A DNA stretch of 64,000 nucleotides from Deroplatys truncata (GCA_030765065.1 CM060977.1:130204295-130268294), one strand, 5' to 3'; counted from the stretch's first letter, positions 11,418-23,094 are shown. Made by a program: numbers and translations. Notes: generated by a model not told the origin, from the letters alone.

Positions 11418-12238
11418 TTCTTTCTCTACTACGTATAGTAAGTAGGGGAAATACTGTATTCCACCCAAAAATTCAATACCGAGATTTCACCGTAAATATA
11501 TGGTATGAGGCCTCCTGAATCCGAAAAAAGCATTTTTGGAAACATGTCCGTCCGAGTGTCGAGTGTCTGTGAACAGCATAACTCAGAAACGAACAGTCGG
11601 ATAAACACCAAGCTTGGGTTTTAGGTTCAGTATCTTCCAGAGATGGGACAGGAAGATTTTCAAGAAAATCCCGCTACCCCAGATTATCCTTTACATGGAA
11701 CATTTTTCGAAAATCTTAATTTTCTCAAAAATAGCTCTAACGATTTTCATTGAAATAACAAATGTTAAAGATATTTTCATGACAAATGAAATGCGCATCT
11801 CGAATTTTCTGGTAGTTTCTCCAAAAGTATTCTTCATTGTGAACGACTTTTGCATAACTGGTAAACCATAAGAAATAGGCAGAATTTTACTACACGAAAA
11901 ATATAGATTGTGTTAAAATACAGAATTTATGTCATATATATTTTTGTTGAGTGAACCATTTTCGATATATGGCTTGTTGTTCCCTTAAATTTTCCAATGC
12001 TTATACTTTTTCTCAAATGGGAATGTCCTGGTAATGCAAAGAGAATGGAATATTCCACAGAGCAATCAGCTCTTAATATATTTGACTATCGCTTAAAGCC
12101 TACCAATTCCCCTTGTATCTACAAGAAAATTAGCATTAAGATTAACATCTCGATTAACATGAAGCATATGGAGAATAAGCGTTTGTAAAAATAGTTTGAA
12201 CAAGAGTAGAGAAAATCATGTGAGTGTAACACATCAGA
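11418..12238 (-). mobile_element. CTGATG family, subfamily A, copy 6 (head-to-tail with the preceding arm)
   Basis: Full-length minus-strand copy, from CTTTCTCTACTACGTATAGT to GTGAGTGTAACACATCAG. Its 3' end directly abuts the 5' end of the preceding minus arm; the junction read on the minus strand is AGAGAAAGAAAAATCTGAT. It carries the GTCGAGTGTCTGTGAACAGC tract near 11557 and the inverted acceptor-like stretch CTACAAGAAAATTAGCA near 12119. Confidence 0.8.
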
Positions 12239-12820
12239 TCTTTTCATCTCAGGAAACCTACATTTCTTAGTACCAAGAATGATCTGAACTTGAGCATTAG
12301 AGCTCATAAGAAGAAAGGAGGAGAGAATTGAAAGCATTGTCGAGAAATAGGGCAGCCCCAGGGCCTCTGCAGAAAGACGCTTTGCATAAGTAGATCTAAA
12401 GCCTCAGAACTGCAGTTTGTTGACAGTTGGGAATCTCACGACGACTGAAAGTTGTACCAGAACTGGACGGTTCCTGTAATCCATAACGAGGTAGCACTCC
12501 GACAGTTTCCTGGCCACTCCAATGCCGAAAGTTCCGTCCGGGAGAGATTAGTTGTCTAAGGTAGAGTCTGAACATCGAGAGATGCGGTTGTGATTAGTTT
12601 TCCAAATAAAGCTCAACATGTTTACACAGTATCTTCAATATGCGAAAGGGGTTACTAAAATAAATCGAAATTTAACAACTTCTGGTAATTCTGACAGAAA
12701 ATATTGAGACTGCTGCTTACACCAACCATTTCAGTAGCTCGAGTAGCATCGGGTTTCCTTTGATAAAACCAACGAGGTGCTTTGGGAATCTGAAATTTTG
12801 AAATACGTCAAGTATATAAT
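12239..12820. other. Unassigned sequence
   Basis: Somewhat less AT-rich than the surroundings. I find no open frame, splice-bounded exon or known repeat here that I could defend. Confidence 0.35.
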
Positions 12821-12869
12821 CTAAATAGCGTTAACGTGGAAATATGACATACACAAATATCTGTTACAG

Positions 12870-12998
12870 AACTTCGTTATGAGTATACGAGAATTATAAG
12901 AGGCTGAAGGATAGTAAGATATTAAACTCGAGGTCGCTATATGCTGGCTTTGAAGTTCCACTCTTTGCATGACCACGAAAACAAAAAAGAAAAGAAAA
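12870..12998 (+). repeat. Subfamily B fragment of the CTGATG family
   Basis: A short piece (AAACTCGAGGTCGCTATATG and GAAGTTCCACTCTTTGCATG) matches the 5' third of subfamily B, for instance near 42450. Both ends are missing. It is followed by an AAAGAAAAGA purine run. Confidence 0.5.
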
Positions 12999-13134
12999 GA
13001 AAAGAAGCGACATATCACATGAAAAGAAGTAAAGTAAAACTTCTATAATCTGGACACCTATGGTTCAATAAAAATTTGTCCAATCTAACGGGGTATCCAA
13101 CGAAGAGGGTGAAGAAGGTGATAGCGTGTATTCT

Positions 13135-13972
13135 AGTTCCGTTGTTGAACTAGTTGCAACCAAGTACAGTTCAAGGTTTCCGGTGGCCTTCGCCCCAACG
13201 TTTAGGAATCTGTTGTATTTTTATGTTTCTTTAAATATTATATATATATATGCGTCAGTATTAATTTGCAGAAACATGTATCTGTTAGCAGGGGGTGATG
13301 CGGCTAAAGAATGTAGGCTTACACAAATTATAATTTTTGTTTCACTCCTTTTATTAATCCTTCACACGATTAAATATCATTTCACTGATATAGAGAGCTG
13401 TGAGATTATTTATTCATTATTTACACCGTTTAACACGTAAACTTTATAATATTCTCGCCGTAATGAATTTTATGTCTCGCACTGAATACGTACCGAGCAA
13501 ACGAACTGCTCATGTACGTTGCCTTCTAGTGACTGGCGTTTACCGCTTAAATTTGTAAATTTCTCTATTTCAAGTCTCTGATTGGCTAATTTTACTCCAA
13601 TAGAATACTTTTATTTAACTTTCAGCTTTTCTGGTTTTAAATATTACCTTATTGTTTCAAGAATTATTAGTAGTATTATTGAACTTTCCAAATTAATTAT
13701 TACCTCAAGGTTACCTCATTGATATCTCATTGTTAGCAACTTTGGCTTCTATTCTCACAGCTTCTACATTATTAAATTACCTAATACATTCACATAATAT
13801 TATTAAACATGTACATACTAATATAAACGTAATACAATGACTGTTACGTACATTTTATATATTATATTATACACATATTGCTTTAAGTGGGGCTGTTACT
13901 ATATTTTATATTATATAATTAGACTGAAATCATATAAGTGCTAAAAATACTGCTGAAGGGTGTAGTTCTTCT
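13135..13972 (-). mobile_element. Family D repeat, LTR-like (copy D1), inside the pogo element
   Basis: About 0.84 kb shared with 38030-38765, 54985-55830 and, inverted, 41355-42215. Landmarks are TTTCCGGTGGCCTTCGCC near 13177, GTGATGCGGCTAAAGAATG near 13295, ATTACCTAATACATTCACAT near 13776 and AAGTGCTAAAAATACTGC at the far end. Uniform length, no conserved frame and (at copy D4) a primer-site-like sequence next to it suggest a solo LTR. This is a fossil of uncertain class. It is younger than the pogo element it interrupts. Confidence 0.5.
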
Positions 13973-14149
13973 TTTCCTTTTTTGAATTCTGTGGAAAAGA
14001 AATGAGTGTAGCCTACATAATGCCAAGAAACTGTTGTGTCAAATAAAAACGTTTACAAAAAACAGTATGTACTGTTACAGTTCCATACACTTTAAATCAC
14101 TTGAAATACAGTACATATGTATTGACCGATTGTCACTGCATTTTTAAAA

Positions 14150-14760
14150 AATCTGTTAATAGACACTGCTTGATATTTTTAAATTTTGACAATGCCCACT
14201 GTTCCTGCATACGTCTATCAAGTCCAAATAAAAGTTCAATCATTTGTATGGCTGACCATGTGCAAATGGGCAATTCTTTAATTTCTCAATGCACTCAAGA
14301 GCTCGTTGATGGGTGGGTGGATTTTCAGGAACAGAAATCACATCATCTTCATCTGAAGATATTTCTTCATTCTTATCATCGGTTGATAAAACCTTCTCTG
14401 GCACTTATTGAGTAGGAACAGGAACATCTTCATGGATCTTTAATATGTCATCAAAATTCTCTGTAGCTTCAGTGATAGGAAGTTGGCTATGATGAAGTTC
14501 GGGAAGGTGCTCTATTTCATCATTTAGTAAGATGTTCTCCATGGGGTGTACTTCTGTTGCAGCAATATTCTCAATGATCTTTTCTGCTCTTGTCTCTGCA
14601 GTTTCTTCTTATAGAAATCCTGCTTGCTTAAAGCATTTCATTATTGTATCTTGCGATACACATTTCCATGCCCCATGAATCCATGTTATTTCATCAAGAA
14701 TAGTTAATGTGGCAATTGTCTGTAGCAATTGTTCGCAGTTGAATATCACTTAATCCTAAC
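14150..14760 (-). pseudogene. pogo/Tigger transposase C-terminal remnant
   Basis: On the minus strand, downstream of about 14715, the frame reads TILDEITWIHGAWKCVSQDT followed by IMKCFKQAGF. This is the end of the DDE domain of Tigger/CENP-B/jerky-type transposases, where xxxxAWxxVxxxTIxxCFxKAGF is the usual pattern. It continues into an acidic linker (EEISSDEDDVISVPENPP) and a final HQRALECIEKLKNCPF helix. Stops interrupt the frame. The DNA-binding N-terminus and the catalytic acids are not visible. Confidence 0.7.
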
Positions 14761-14984
14761 AGGTACATATAGCAGAAATGCACAACAGAACTAATGAGTA
14801 ATTGTCCAAGAGAGAACCATAGGGGCATCCAGCTTCCAAGATTCAGGGATATGCAACATACAGAGTCTATTGGACATGTAAAAACATACGAGTTTGTCCG
14901 GTTCCAAGAAAATATGTCCAACGTAATGAGGTACCCAACACACAGGAGTGTTCTGATATAGAGGTTTTACTGTATAAAGTATTT

Positions 14985-15265
14985 TTGATCAGCTATACTA
15001 TAATACGTTGATGAAATGTAATTTAACTGATTTGTTATGTCATCCATAATACTTTAGCGACTCGTTATGATCTTACTCGGCAGCGCGAGCAGCTCCCCTA
15101 TCACCCGTACCTTTTAACACCTTCAAAGCAGCAGTCCACTGGGATCCATTCCCAGATAAACAATGAAATATATGTACTTGAAATAAACAAAAATCTCTTC
15201 ATAGTAATTTCAATATGTTAATGAATTCAGTGCTGCAATATATATTGCTTTCACGTTACCTGCAG
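14985..15265 (+). repeat. Family E dispersed repeat, copy E1
   Basis: About 280 bases align with 49265-49560. The best conserved block is GCAGCAGTCCACTGGGATCC near 15126, followed by CAGATAAACAATGAAA. The class is unknown. It begins just outside the pogo element's right end. Confidence 0.65.
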
Positions 15266-15736
15266 AAATTAATAAATACTGCATGGACACGATAGTACTG
15301 CTATCTGTTGCACTACTCACAAACACGCTCAAGGGCATGCAGTCAGTGCTGCCAGTATTTAATTACACACAATAACAAGGTAAAATATTTTTGTAAAAAC
15401 TCAAATTTCTGCAGTTTTAGTGTAGTCGACCAAAAGCAGTCTTATACAACTTGACTAAAATGGTAATTAAGACCCTTATATGACATACTCGCGTCTTAAA
15501 GTACTGCCATTATAACTTGTTGCATAATATACTCTTTTATGGACATATTTACGAAATAATATGAAAATTTCAATACATAAATACATTTACATTAAATGGA
15601 TTATCAGAGGATAAAATTCCTGTTCCTAGTAATAACCATCCGTGCATTGTTTCCCTGACCGTCCTCAAAACATTAACCTACTTTCTTTCTGTGTACGCCT
15701 AAAAATAACTCTAAAGTAAAGCAGTTAATAAAAAAA
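15266..15736. other. Unassigned sequence
   Basis: No gene or repeat supported. It ends in an A tract where the next CTGATG copy sits. Confidence 0.35.
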
Positions 15737-16623
15737 CTGATGTGTTACACTCACATGACTTTCTCTACTCTTGTACAAACTATTTTTACAAACTCTTATT
15801 CTCCATCTATTTCATATTAATCGAGATAAACATTTGCAGAAACGATCTTTTGACATACAAAGAGAATTACATTTTACACACAGCGACTAGTTCTAAAAAT
15901 ACTTGACTATCGCTTTAAGGCGTACTATGTTCCCCTTGTTTTGTATTTGGAAGGACAATATAGAAATACAATAGCCTTCAAGCATAGACATATACCTTAA
16001 TAGTTGGTTGCTATGCGCAGCACCATTCTCTTTGTCACAGATTAATACTCTTTGCACATCCAAGACAAAAAAATGAATAACGGATTCCATTTGAGGAAAT
16101 ATATATGAGATAAATTGTGTATTTTAACGCGAACTACAGTTTTAGTGTAGTAAAATTTTGTCTTTCTCTTATGGTTCACCAGTTATGCAAAAGTCGTTCA
16201 CATTGAAGAATACTTTTGGAGACATTCCCAGAAAATTCCAGATATACATTTCATTTGTCATGAAAATATCTTAAACATATGATATTTTAATCCAAATCGT
16301 TAGACATTTTTGAGAAAATTACAATTTTCGAAAAATGTTCCATGTAAAGGGTAATCTGGGGTGAGGGGATTTCTTGAAAACCTTCGTGTCGAATCTCTGG
16401 AAGATTCTGAGCCTAAATACCAAGTTTGTTGTTCATCCTACTGTTCGTTTCTGAGTTATGCTGTTCACAGACACACAGACACAGACACGGACATGTTTTC
16501 AAAAATGCTTATTTTGGATTCAGGGGGTCTCAAAACATATATTTCCGTTGAAATCTTGGTATCGAATTTTTGGGTGGAATACAATACCTCCCCTACTTAC
16601 TATACGTAGTAGAGAAAGTAAAA
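15737..16623 (+). mobile_element. CTGATG family, subfamily A, copy 7
   Basis: Complete at both ends: CTGATGTGTTACACTCACAT at the start, CTACTTACTATACGTAGTAG and AGAGAAAGTAAAAA at the end. The internal microsatellite is ACACACAGACACAGACAC near 16470. Relative to copies such as that at 50871, an extra block near 15850-16040 (AGGACAATATAGAAATACAA) is shared only with the copies at 30613, 44000-44160 and 56598. This defines a subgroup. Confidence 0.82.
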
Positions 16624-17511
16624 ACTAGTATTAATAAACCATAAAAGTGGTCAAGCAATGGTAGCATGCGGAGTTGGATAAACATAAGGTTAATTAAACT
16701 TTCATTGACGCTGTGTTTCCTAGGCTGTGATTGCATGAATACCCTATAGAGACGAAATGAGCCCGGTATTCCTCCTCAGGTTTCCTGGTTTACAAAGTAC
16801 CAATAGACGCCCAGGTGATGTTCCATAAACCGGATGTTTAACCACCTACCCGCACCCCATCACCATTATCGAGAACCTGAGCGCTGTTTAGGTTGGTAAT
16901 GAATAGCGCCAAAAAGGGCTTCCGTCGACACGCTAAGTTAGAGTTCATGTTATGCGATGCCAACCCACAGCCGTAAAACTTACTATACCTGGTTAATTTG
17001 ATGATCTCGTTGTACCAGTTGGCAAAGTGCTCGTGTGTCGTGGAGCTGCAAACAGGCTGACGTCAGCATCACTATCATTACCATTTCTTAACACAACATC
17101 CGCCTTAGCAGGACCGAGAGAGTTGAAACGGTCTACGCTTTCTGCAGTTTAACACGCGTTACAGAATATACCCATTCTCCTTGCAAAGTAAACCCGCATC
17201 ATCTTGAAATTAACATTTTTACTGCTCTCTAAATCTCTGCCCCGCTTACTGCAAGAATCAATTCGAAGGTATATCTACGATACTGTAAAAATAATACATG
17301 CCTTATACGGGTATACATTTTAAAGCTCACGAATAGTTTAAAACCTGTTACACCAATTAACAAAGGATCAACATTTATTTTTATCTCAACATTTTTAATC
17401 ATTATGTATAATAACGTCAGATAGATATGAAAGCATTAATTACTTATTCATCTGTAGCCCATATAGGTTTAGTTGTAGGGGGTTTAATAATGAATTTCTT
17501 TATCTAATATT
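16624..17511. other. Unassigned sequence, partly less AT-rich
   Basis: The part around 16780-17110 has higher GC than its surroundings, but I find no supported coding frame, tRNA box or shared repeat. Confidence 0.35.
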
Positions 17512-18647
17512 GTTTTCAACTTTCTCTACCACCTACATAGTAGGAACGGAATGTATTGCATTCGATATCGGTATTGAAAGACATGTTTTGAGGCACCCTG
17601 AGTATAAAAAGAGCATTTTTAGACAAACTTCCGCGCGCGTATGTGCGTGTGTGTTAATACAATAACCCAAAAAACGAAATATCAAACTTAGCATTTACGT
17701 TTAATATATTCCAAAAAACTTTCGACATGAAGATTTTCAAGAAAATACCCCCACCAAACTACCCTTTATATAGAACATTTTTCCAAACGTTTGATTTTAT
17801 AGAAAATGGCTCTAACGGTTTTGATTATACTACCATTCATTAAAGATATTTATATGATAAATAAAATGTATATCTTGAATTTTCTGGGAATAGCCTGTGA
17901 AGTCTTCTTCATTCAAAAGAAAATTCTTATAATCTTTATAGCTGTTAAAGGTTAAGCGATGCGACGAAAACGTGCTACATAAAAATATAGATCTCCTTAA
18001 AATACACAATTTATTCCAAATAATCTTTTTTATGATATGAGCCATTTGCGAGATAACTGTTTTTAACGGTTTGAAGTTTTTAATATTTAGTCATTTTTTA
18101 AAGACTTGTCGGTTTTCAATTGTTTCTCGCGATGTCATAAACAGAGTATGGATTTTTTATACCTCCATTTATACCCCGCCTTTCAACTGCAATGGTCGTA
18201 TCAGCGACCCTTTATCTTTGGAACATACTGCCTACCGGCAATGCTTTTAACTCGTATACATTGTCACTGGATTTCTGGTTTTTCTTTGGGTTTCGTACAT
18301 TAGAACACACACACATACTTCCAGGCTGTCACGAGGATAGGCAATAATCTTGGGTAGAGAAAACTTCCCACCCCCAGGCGAGAATCAAACCTGGGAGCCC
18401 TCGTACAGCAGGAATATGCTCTACTCACTGAGCTACGGAACCAGCCAGTATGAAATTTTAAGGCCAGCATATGGCGTCCAGCTCTAAAACATTTGACTAT
18501 CACTACTCTGTATCTGTAATGAAATGTGTAATGCATATATTTCCGGAAAGTCTTCTCTCAATTAAAATGAAGTAGGTAGGAAAATAAACTTTAGTAAGAA
18601 TAATTTGTGTATCCACTATAAAGCAATAGAGGGCAGAGAAGGTCATA
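17512..18647 (-). mobile_element. CTGATG family, subfamily B, copy 8, split by a SINE
   Basis: Starts at the 3' terminal CTTTCTCTACCACCTACATA and shows the GCGCGCGTATGTGCGTGTGT tract near 17633. It runs to TTTCTCGCGATGTCATAAAC (about 18142), is interrupted by the SINE at 18151-18446, and resumes with TATGAAATTTTAAGGCCAGC. It ends near AATAGAGGGCAGAGAAGGTC, where the 5' terminus is degraded. Confidence 0.75.
18151..18446 (-). mobile_element. tRNA-derived SINE (family S-c) inside a subfamily B copy
   Basis: The minus strand gives a textbook tRNA-like head: GGTTCCGTAGCTCAGTGAG (A box), then CCCAGGTTTGATTCTCGCC (B box). An exact direct repeat, AGTATG, flanks it at 18145-18150 and 18447-18452. 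The interrupted host sequence rejoins cleanly across it. Length is 296 bases. The head is close to a true tRNA, but the 3' half does not form the acceptor stem, so this is a SINE and not a tRNA gene. Confidence 0.8.
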
Positions 18648-18659
18648 TTTTTTTTTTAC

Positions 18660-18840
18660 ATTTCTTCTGTAAACTATTGTTACGAAAGCTTATTTTTATA
18701 TTCACTTCACGTCAATAGATAAACTTTGCAGAAATATTTGTAGGTACAAGGGGGAAGAAGAGTACCGAATCGATAGTCAGATGTTTTAAAGGGAGTGCTT
18801 ATATGCTAAGGTTCAAATTCCATAGGTTTTCGTGACATCG
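18660..18840 (+). repeat. 5' fragment of a subfamily B copy
   Basis: TTTCTTCTGTAAACTATTGT through GTAGGTACAAGGGGGAAGAA matches the 5' portion of B copies, with both termini missing. It lies back to back with copy 8 and is followed directly by copy 9. Confidence 0.5.
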
Positions 18841-18856
18841 CAAGCAACAGAATAAC

Positions 18857-19681
18857 ATCACTTTACACCCACATGACTTTCTCTACTCCTGTAGAAACTA
18901 TTTTTACAACGCTTATTATCAATATGCTTCATGTTAATCGAGATATCGAGATGTTAATCTTATTGCTAATTTTCTTGTAGATGCAAGGGGAATTGGTAGG
19001 CTTTAAGCGATAGTCAAATATTTTAAGAGCTGGTTGCTATCTGGAGTATTCCATTCTCTTTGCATTACCAGGAAAAACAATGAAAACGAATTCTCATTTG
19101 AGAAAAAGTATAAGTATTGGAAAATTTAAGGGAATAACAAACAATATCTCGAAAATGGTTCACTCAACAAAAAAATGTATATGACATAAATTGTGTATTT
19201 TAACGCGATCTATATTTTTTGTGTAGTAAACTTTTGTCTATCTCTTATGGTTTACCAATTATGCAAAAGTCGTTCACAATGAAGAATACTTTTGAATTCA
19301 AGATATACATTTTATTTGTCATAAAAATATCTTAAATATATCATGTTTTAATCAAAATCGTTAGCCATTTTTGTGAAAAGAAAAATGTTCGAAAAATGTT
19401 CCATGTAAAGGGTAATATGGGGAGGGAGGATTTTCTTGAAAACCTTTGTGTCGCATCTCTGGAAGATACTGAACCTAAATACCAAGTTTGGTGTTTATCC
19501 GACTGTTCGTTTCTGAGTTATGCTGTTCACACACACACACACATGGACATGTTTCCAAAAATGCTTTTTTTTGGATTCAGGAGGCCTCAAAACATGTATT
19601 TCCGGTAAAATCTCGGTATGAAATTTTTGAGTGGACTGCAATACTTCCCCTACTTACTATACGTGGTAGAGAAAGTAAAAA
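18857..19681 (+). mobile_element. CTGATG family, subfamily A, copy 9
   Basis: The 5' end is slightly altered (ATCACTTTACACCCACATGA) but ACTTTCTCTACT is intact. The 3' end has CTACTTACTATACGTGGTAG then AGAAAGTAAAAA. Internal microsatellite CACACACACACACACATGG near 19529. It carries the recurrent 70-codon frames of the family (19396-19608, 19488-19697), not considered genes. Confidence 0.8.
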
Positions 19682-20416
19682 GGAGAATGCATTATAAAAT
19701 TCAAACCAATAATAACGCATATGTCCGAAACTAATGCCACAGCAAACATTGTGTGCTTTAAGGAGCACATCTTTTGCGAATTAGTAAAGAAAACAAAACC
19801 ACCCATGGAACTACCCAACACCTACTCTGTTCATCCAAGAGCGACACTTGGCCACAAGACGTCTACTTTGTTAAATATAGTATATGAAGAATGTCAGTTT
19901 GTGTGTACTACGGCTATTCGCCCCGCTATTATACTGTACTACATTACAGTAATAAAGGAATAACTAATGAGGGTCTGGCACGACATCTAAGAGTTCCTTA
20001 ATCTTGTGATACTAGTGCTGCAGCTCTTGAGCCAAGATATATAATCTAGAAATCTCTGAGAGGTACTATTTTGAGGCGAAGCGGAAATAGTAGCATCCAA
20101 TTCTCTAGGAACGTTACGGCTAACTTAGCAATATGAATCCGCAAACCACGAATTTCCTTTCTCAAGCGCTGATCTGATACCTCTCTATAGCCATGCAAAT
20201 ACGTGCGATGTAGCGCATTTACACTCTCTATTAGAGATATGCAGTACCAGATAAGAGAAGGAATTGAATGTGCTCAGTGTAACATTTTATAATGTATACC
20301 AGGTGTTTCCAAAATTCGAGACTTCAAAGCATTGGGAGCTGCAATGATCCGATGGTTTTATTGATTTATACCTAGACCAGGAGGCGGTTTTTGCTGATAA
20401 ACACGTTTCAAAAAAA
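19682..20416. other. Unassigned sequence
   Basis: An 80-codon open frame at 19721-19963 has no recognisable motif and no supporting context. I do not call it a gene. Nothing else is seen. Confidence 0.35.
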
Positions 20417-21221
20417 TATGATGTGTTACACTCACATGACTTTCTCTACTCTTGTAAAAAATATTTTTACAAACGCTTATTCTCCATATGCTTTATGTTA
20501 ATCGAAATATCGAGATGTTAATCTTATTGCTAATTTTCTTGTAGGGTAAGGGGAACTGGTAGGCTTTAAGCGTTAGTGAAATATTTTAAGAGCTTGTTGC
20601 TATGTGGAGTATTCCATTGTCTTTGCATTACCAGGATAAAAATGAATAAAGAATTTGAGAAAAAGTGTAAGTATTGGAAAATTTAAGGGAATAACAAGCA
20701 ATATCTCGAAAATGGTCCACTCAACAAAAAAAATGTATATAACATAAATTCTGTATTTTATCGCGATCTACACTTTTTGTGTAGTGGAATTTTGTCTATC
20801 ACTTATGGTTTACCAGTTATGCAAAAGTCTTTCACAATGAAGAACACTTTTGGAGACATCCACAGAAAATTCGAGATATGCATTTCATTTGTCATGAAAA
20901 TATCTTAAACATATGATGTTTTAATCAAAATCGTTAGAGCCATTTTTGGGAAAATTAAAATGTTCGAAAAATGTTCCATGTAAAGGGTAGTTTGCGGTGG
21001 GGGGATTTTTTTGAAAACCTTCTTCTCGCATCTCTGGAAGATACTGAACCTAAATACCAATTTTAACACAGAAAGACACGCACACGGACATGTTTCCGAA
21101 AATACTTTACATGCATTCTCTGCACCTCAAAACATGTATTTCCGGTGACATCTCGGTATCGAATTTTTGGGTGGAATAGAATACTTTCCCTACTTACTAT
21201 ACGTAGTAGAGATAGTAAAAA
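20417..21221 (+). mobile_element. CTGATG family, subfamily A, copy 10
   Basis: Start TATGATGTGTTACACTCACA, subterminal ACTTTCTCTACT, acceptor-like CTAATTTTCTTGTAG near 20531. Around 21060 a deletion removes the stretch before the ACACGCACACGGACATG tract. The 3' hairpin CTACTTACTATACGTAGTAG is intact. Confidence 0.8.
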
Positions 21222-21252
21222 GATTCCAACTATCAGAAAAAATCATAAAGTA

Positions 21253-22051
21253 TTTTTTTTTACCTTCTCTATAACGTTCCTAGTAGGCAGAGAAGATATT
21301 TAATTCCAATCAAAAATTCTATAGCGAGATTTCATTAGAAATACATGTTTGAGGCACAATGAAGTTAAAGGAAGCATTTTTTTCCAAAGTTGGTATTTAC
21401 GATCAGTAGCTTACAAAGGTACGACACAAAGTCTTTCAAGAAAATCCCAAACGCAACTACACTTTATGTAGAACACTTTTCTAATTCTTTTATTTTCTCA
21501 AAAGTGACTTTTAACGATTTTGATTAAAATAGCATATATTAACGATATTTACATGACAAATAAAATTTATATCTTGAATTTTCTGGGAATAGTCCTCGTA
21601 TTTCGGAAGGAATATTGTATAAAATTGTATAACTGCTAAACGTTAAGGATAGGCGGAAGCTTAACTAGACAAAAACGTAGATCTCTTTAAAACACTCCAA
21701 TTTATTTAAAATAACTTTTGTGGCATAAGCCATTTCCAGGATAGCCGTAATTAATGGTCTGAGTAGTTCAACACTACTTCATTCTTTTTAAGTCCTGTCG
21801 ATTTTCAGTTATTTCCTGCGAAGTCAGGAACAGTTCGGAGTTTTAATGCCACTGTACAGCGTCAGGTTCTTGAGCATTTGAGTGTCCTGTTTCTTTAAAT
21901 GTATAACGAAATGTTAATATAGATATTTCTGCAAAGGTTTAGCTATCTAAAATGAAGTAGATAGGAAAAATAGGTTCTGTAAAAGTAATTTGTATAGCCA
22001 CTAAAAGATAAAGGATAGAGAAAGACATATTAATGTAACAATAACATCATT
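21253..22051 (-). mobile_element. CTGATG family, subfamily B, copy 11
   Basis: Reverse orientation, lying close behind copy 10 so that the two 3' ends face each other about 30 bases apart. The 3' end reads TTTTACCTTCTCTATAACGT. The middle has the B signature (AGTAGATAGGAAAAATAGG near 21955). The 5' end reads AAAGACATATTAATGTAACA and is diverged. Confidence 0.65.
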
Positions 22052-22099
22052 TTTACCTTCCTTTTATACGCCACCATTAACATATTACGTCATATCAGT

Positions 22100-22215
22100 G
22101 CTTTGTTTTTGAACAATAAAGTTGCTCAATGGCAACGGTGTTCACTCGTTCCCACCCTGCATCCGGAATTGAACTCAGGAGCCCTAGATTTGGAGGCTAG
22201 CATTCTGACCCCCAG
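22100..22215 (-). repeat. tRNA-like SINE head fragment
   Basis: On the minus strand, GCTAGCCTCCAAATCTAGGG then GAGTTCAATTCCGGATGC resemble a decayed tRNA-derived head with a B box. No tail or target duplication was found. Only a fragment is claimed. Confidence 0.35.
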
Positions 22216-22334
22216 CCCACGAATGCAGTCAAGAGTGAATTTGTTTCACTTCCGGAACGCAAGTAAACAACAAGCAGAAAGGATGATTTACGTCGCTTGT
22301 ATGGATGCTTATAGCTCTATAAAATAATAATCAC

Positions 22335-22405
<71 letters not shown>
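22335..22405 (+). repeat. (AAT)n microsatellite
   Basis: About 23 uninterrupted AAT/TAA units, preceded by AATAATCACAATAATAAT. Its length and purity suggest a recently expanded and probably polymorphic locus. Confidence 0.95.
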
Positions 22406-22406
<1 letters not shown>

Positions 22407-23094
22407 GAACAAGGAGGCAGTTTAGTTATGAATGTAAATAGCTAAAGCGTGATTGATAACTAAATATTAACTCTAGGTTGACAATACCAAAAATATCTGG
22501 GAACAAGTTGACGTTGACCTTATTTGGATAAGACGAATTCTGCAAGTGTTCAGTGCTCGTTTATTGCTCAATATTATCCTTTATGTTTCAAGTTGATAAA
22601 ACGAATATTTTTATAGAAATAAGTTTTTTGTCTCAAAGTTGCGAAGGAAATGGTTAAATGCATTAGGATGATTTGTGATAACTTAAGTTGTAAATAAATG
22701 ATTGCCATTTCAAACATTAAGTGTTCCCATATTATAATAGAACTATTACACTAGTCTGCATTTTCAAACTTTTTGTCAGATGATTTCCTAAAAGTAGGTG
22801 TTCTTGAATCAAGTTTTTATCCTGATTCCAGAAATAACTTCCGGTTTTTTTCTATCACGTCAGGTTTTACACAAAATAAGAAGCAATATGTTGACAATTT
22901 TACTAATGAGCGCAGAAAAGTTTTCAAATACCATTTCACACAATGTAAGTTTTTATTCACGAAACATTTTAAGAATACTCTCAAGAACTCCCCTAATTTA
23001 TTTCATGACCACATTTTAACAAAACAAGAAAACAAAATGTTTGATTTAATTTTTTACAAACTTTCTCTTCTTTGACTTCCTTGCAGATCCTTGA
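22406..23094. other. Unassigned AT-rich sequence
   Basis: A 100-codon open frame at 22773-23075 lacks recognisable motifs. I see no evidence that it is expressed or conserved and do not call it a gene. Confidence 0.35.

Larger units (their letters stand above)
13032..14972 (-). mobile_element. pogo/Tigger-like DNA transposon, broken and split by a later insertion
   Basis: The right end, read inward on the minus strand, is CAGTAAAACCTCTATATCAG. The left end is AAGTAAAACTTCTATAATCT. Both are flanked by TA (13030-13031, 14973-14974). CAGTAAAACCTC-type ends and a TA target are typical of pogo/Tigger elements. A transposase C-terminus is recognisable on the minus strand. The family D repeat (about 13135-13972) is inserted in its 3' part; without it the element is about 1.1 kb. 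Confidence 0.78.

Noticed and set aside
18375-18446. Possible tRNA gene (GTAGCTCAGTGAG with GGTTTGATTCTCGCC)
   Set aside because: The A and B boxes are good, but no acceptor stem closes the structure. The sequence is the head of a 296-base insertion with AGTATG duplications, hence a SINE.
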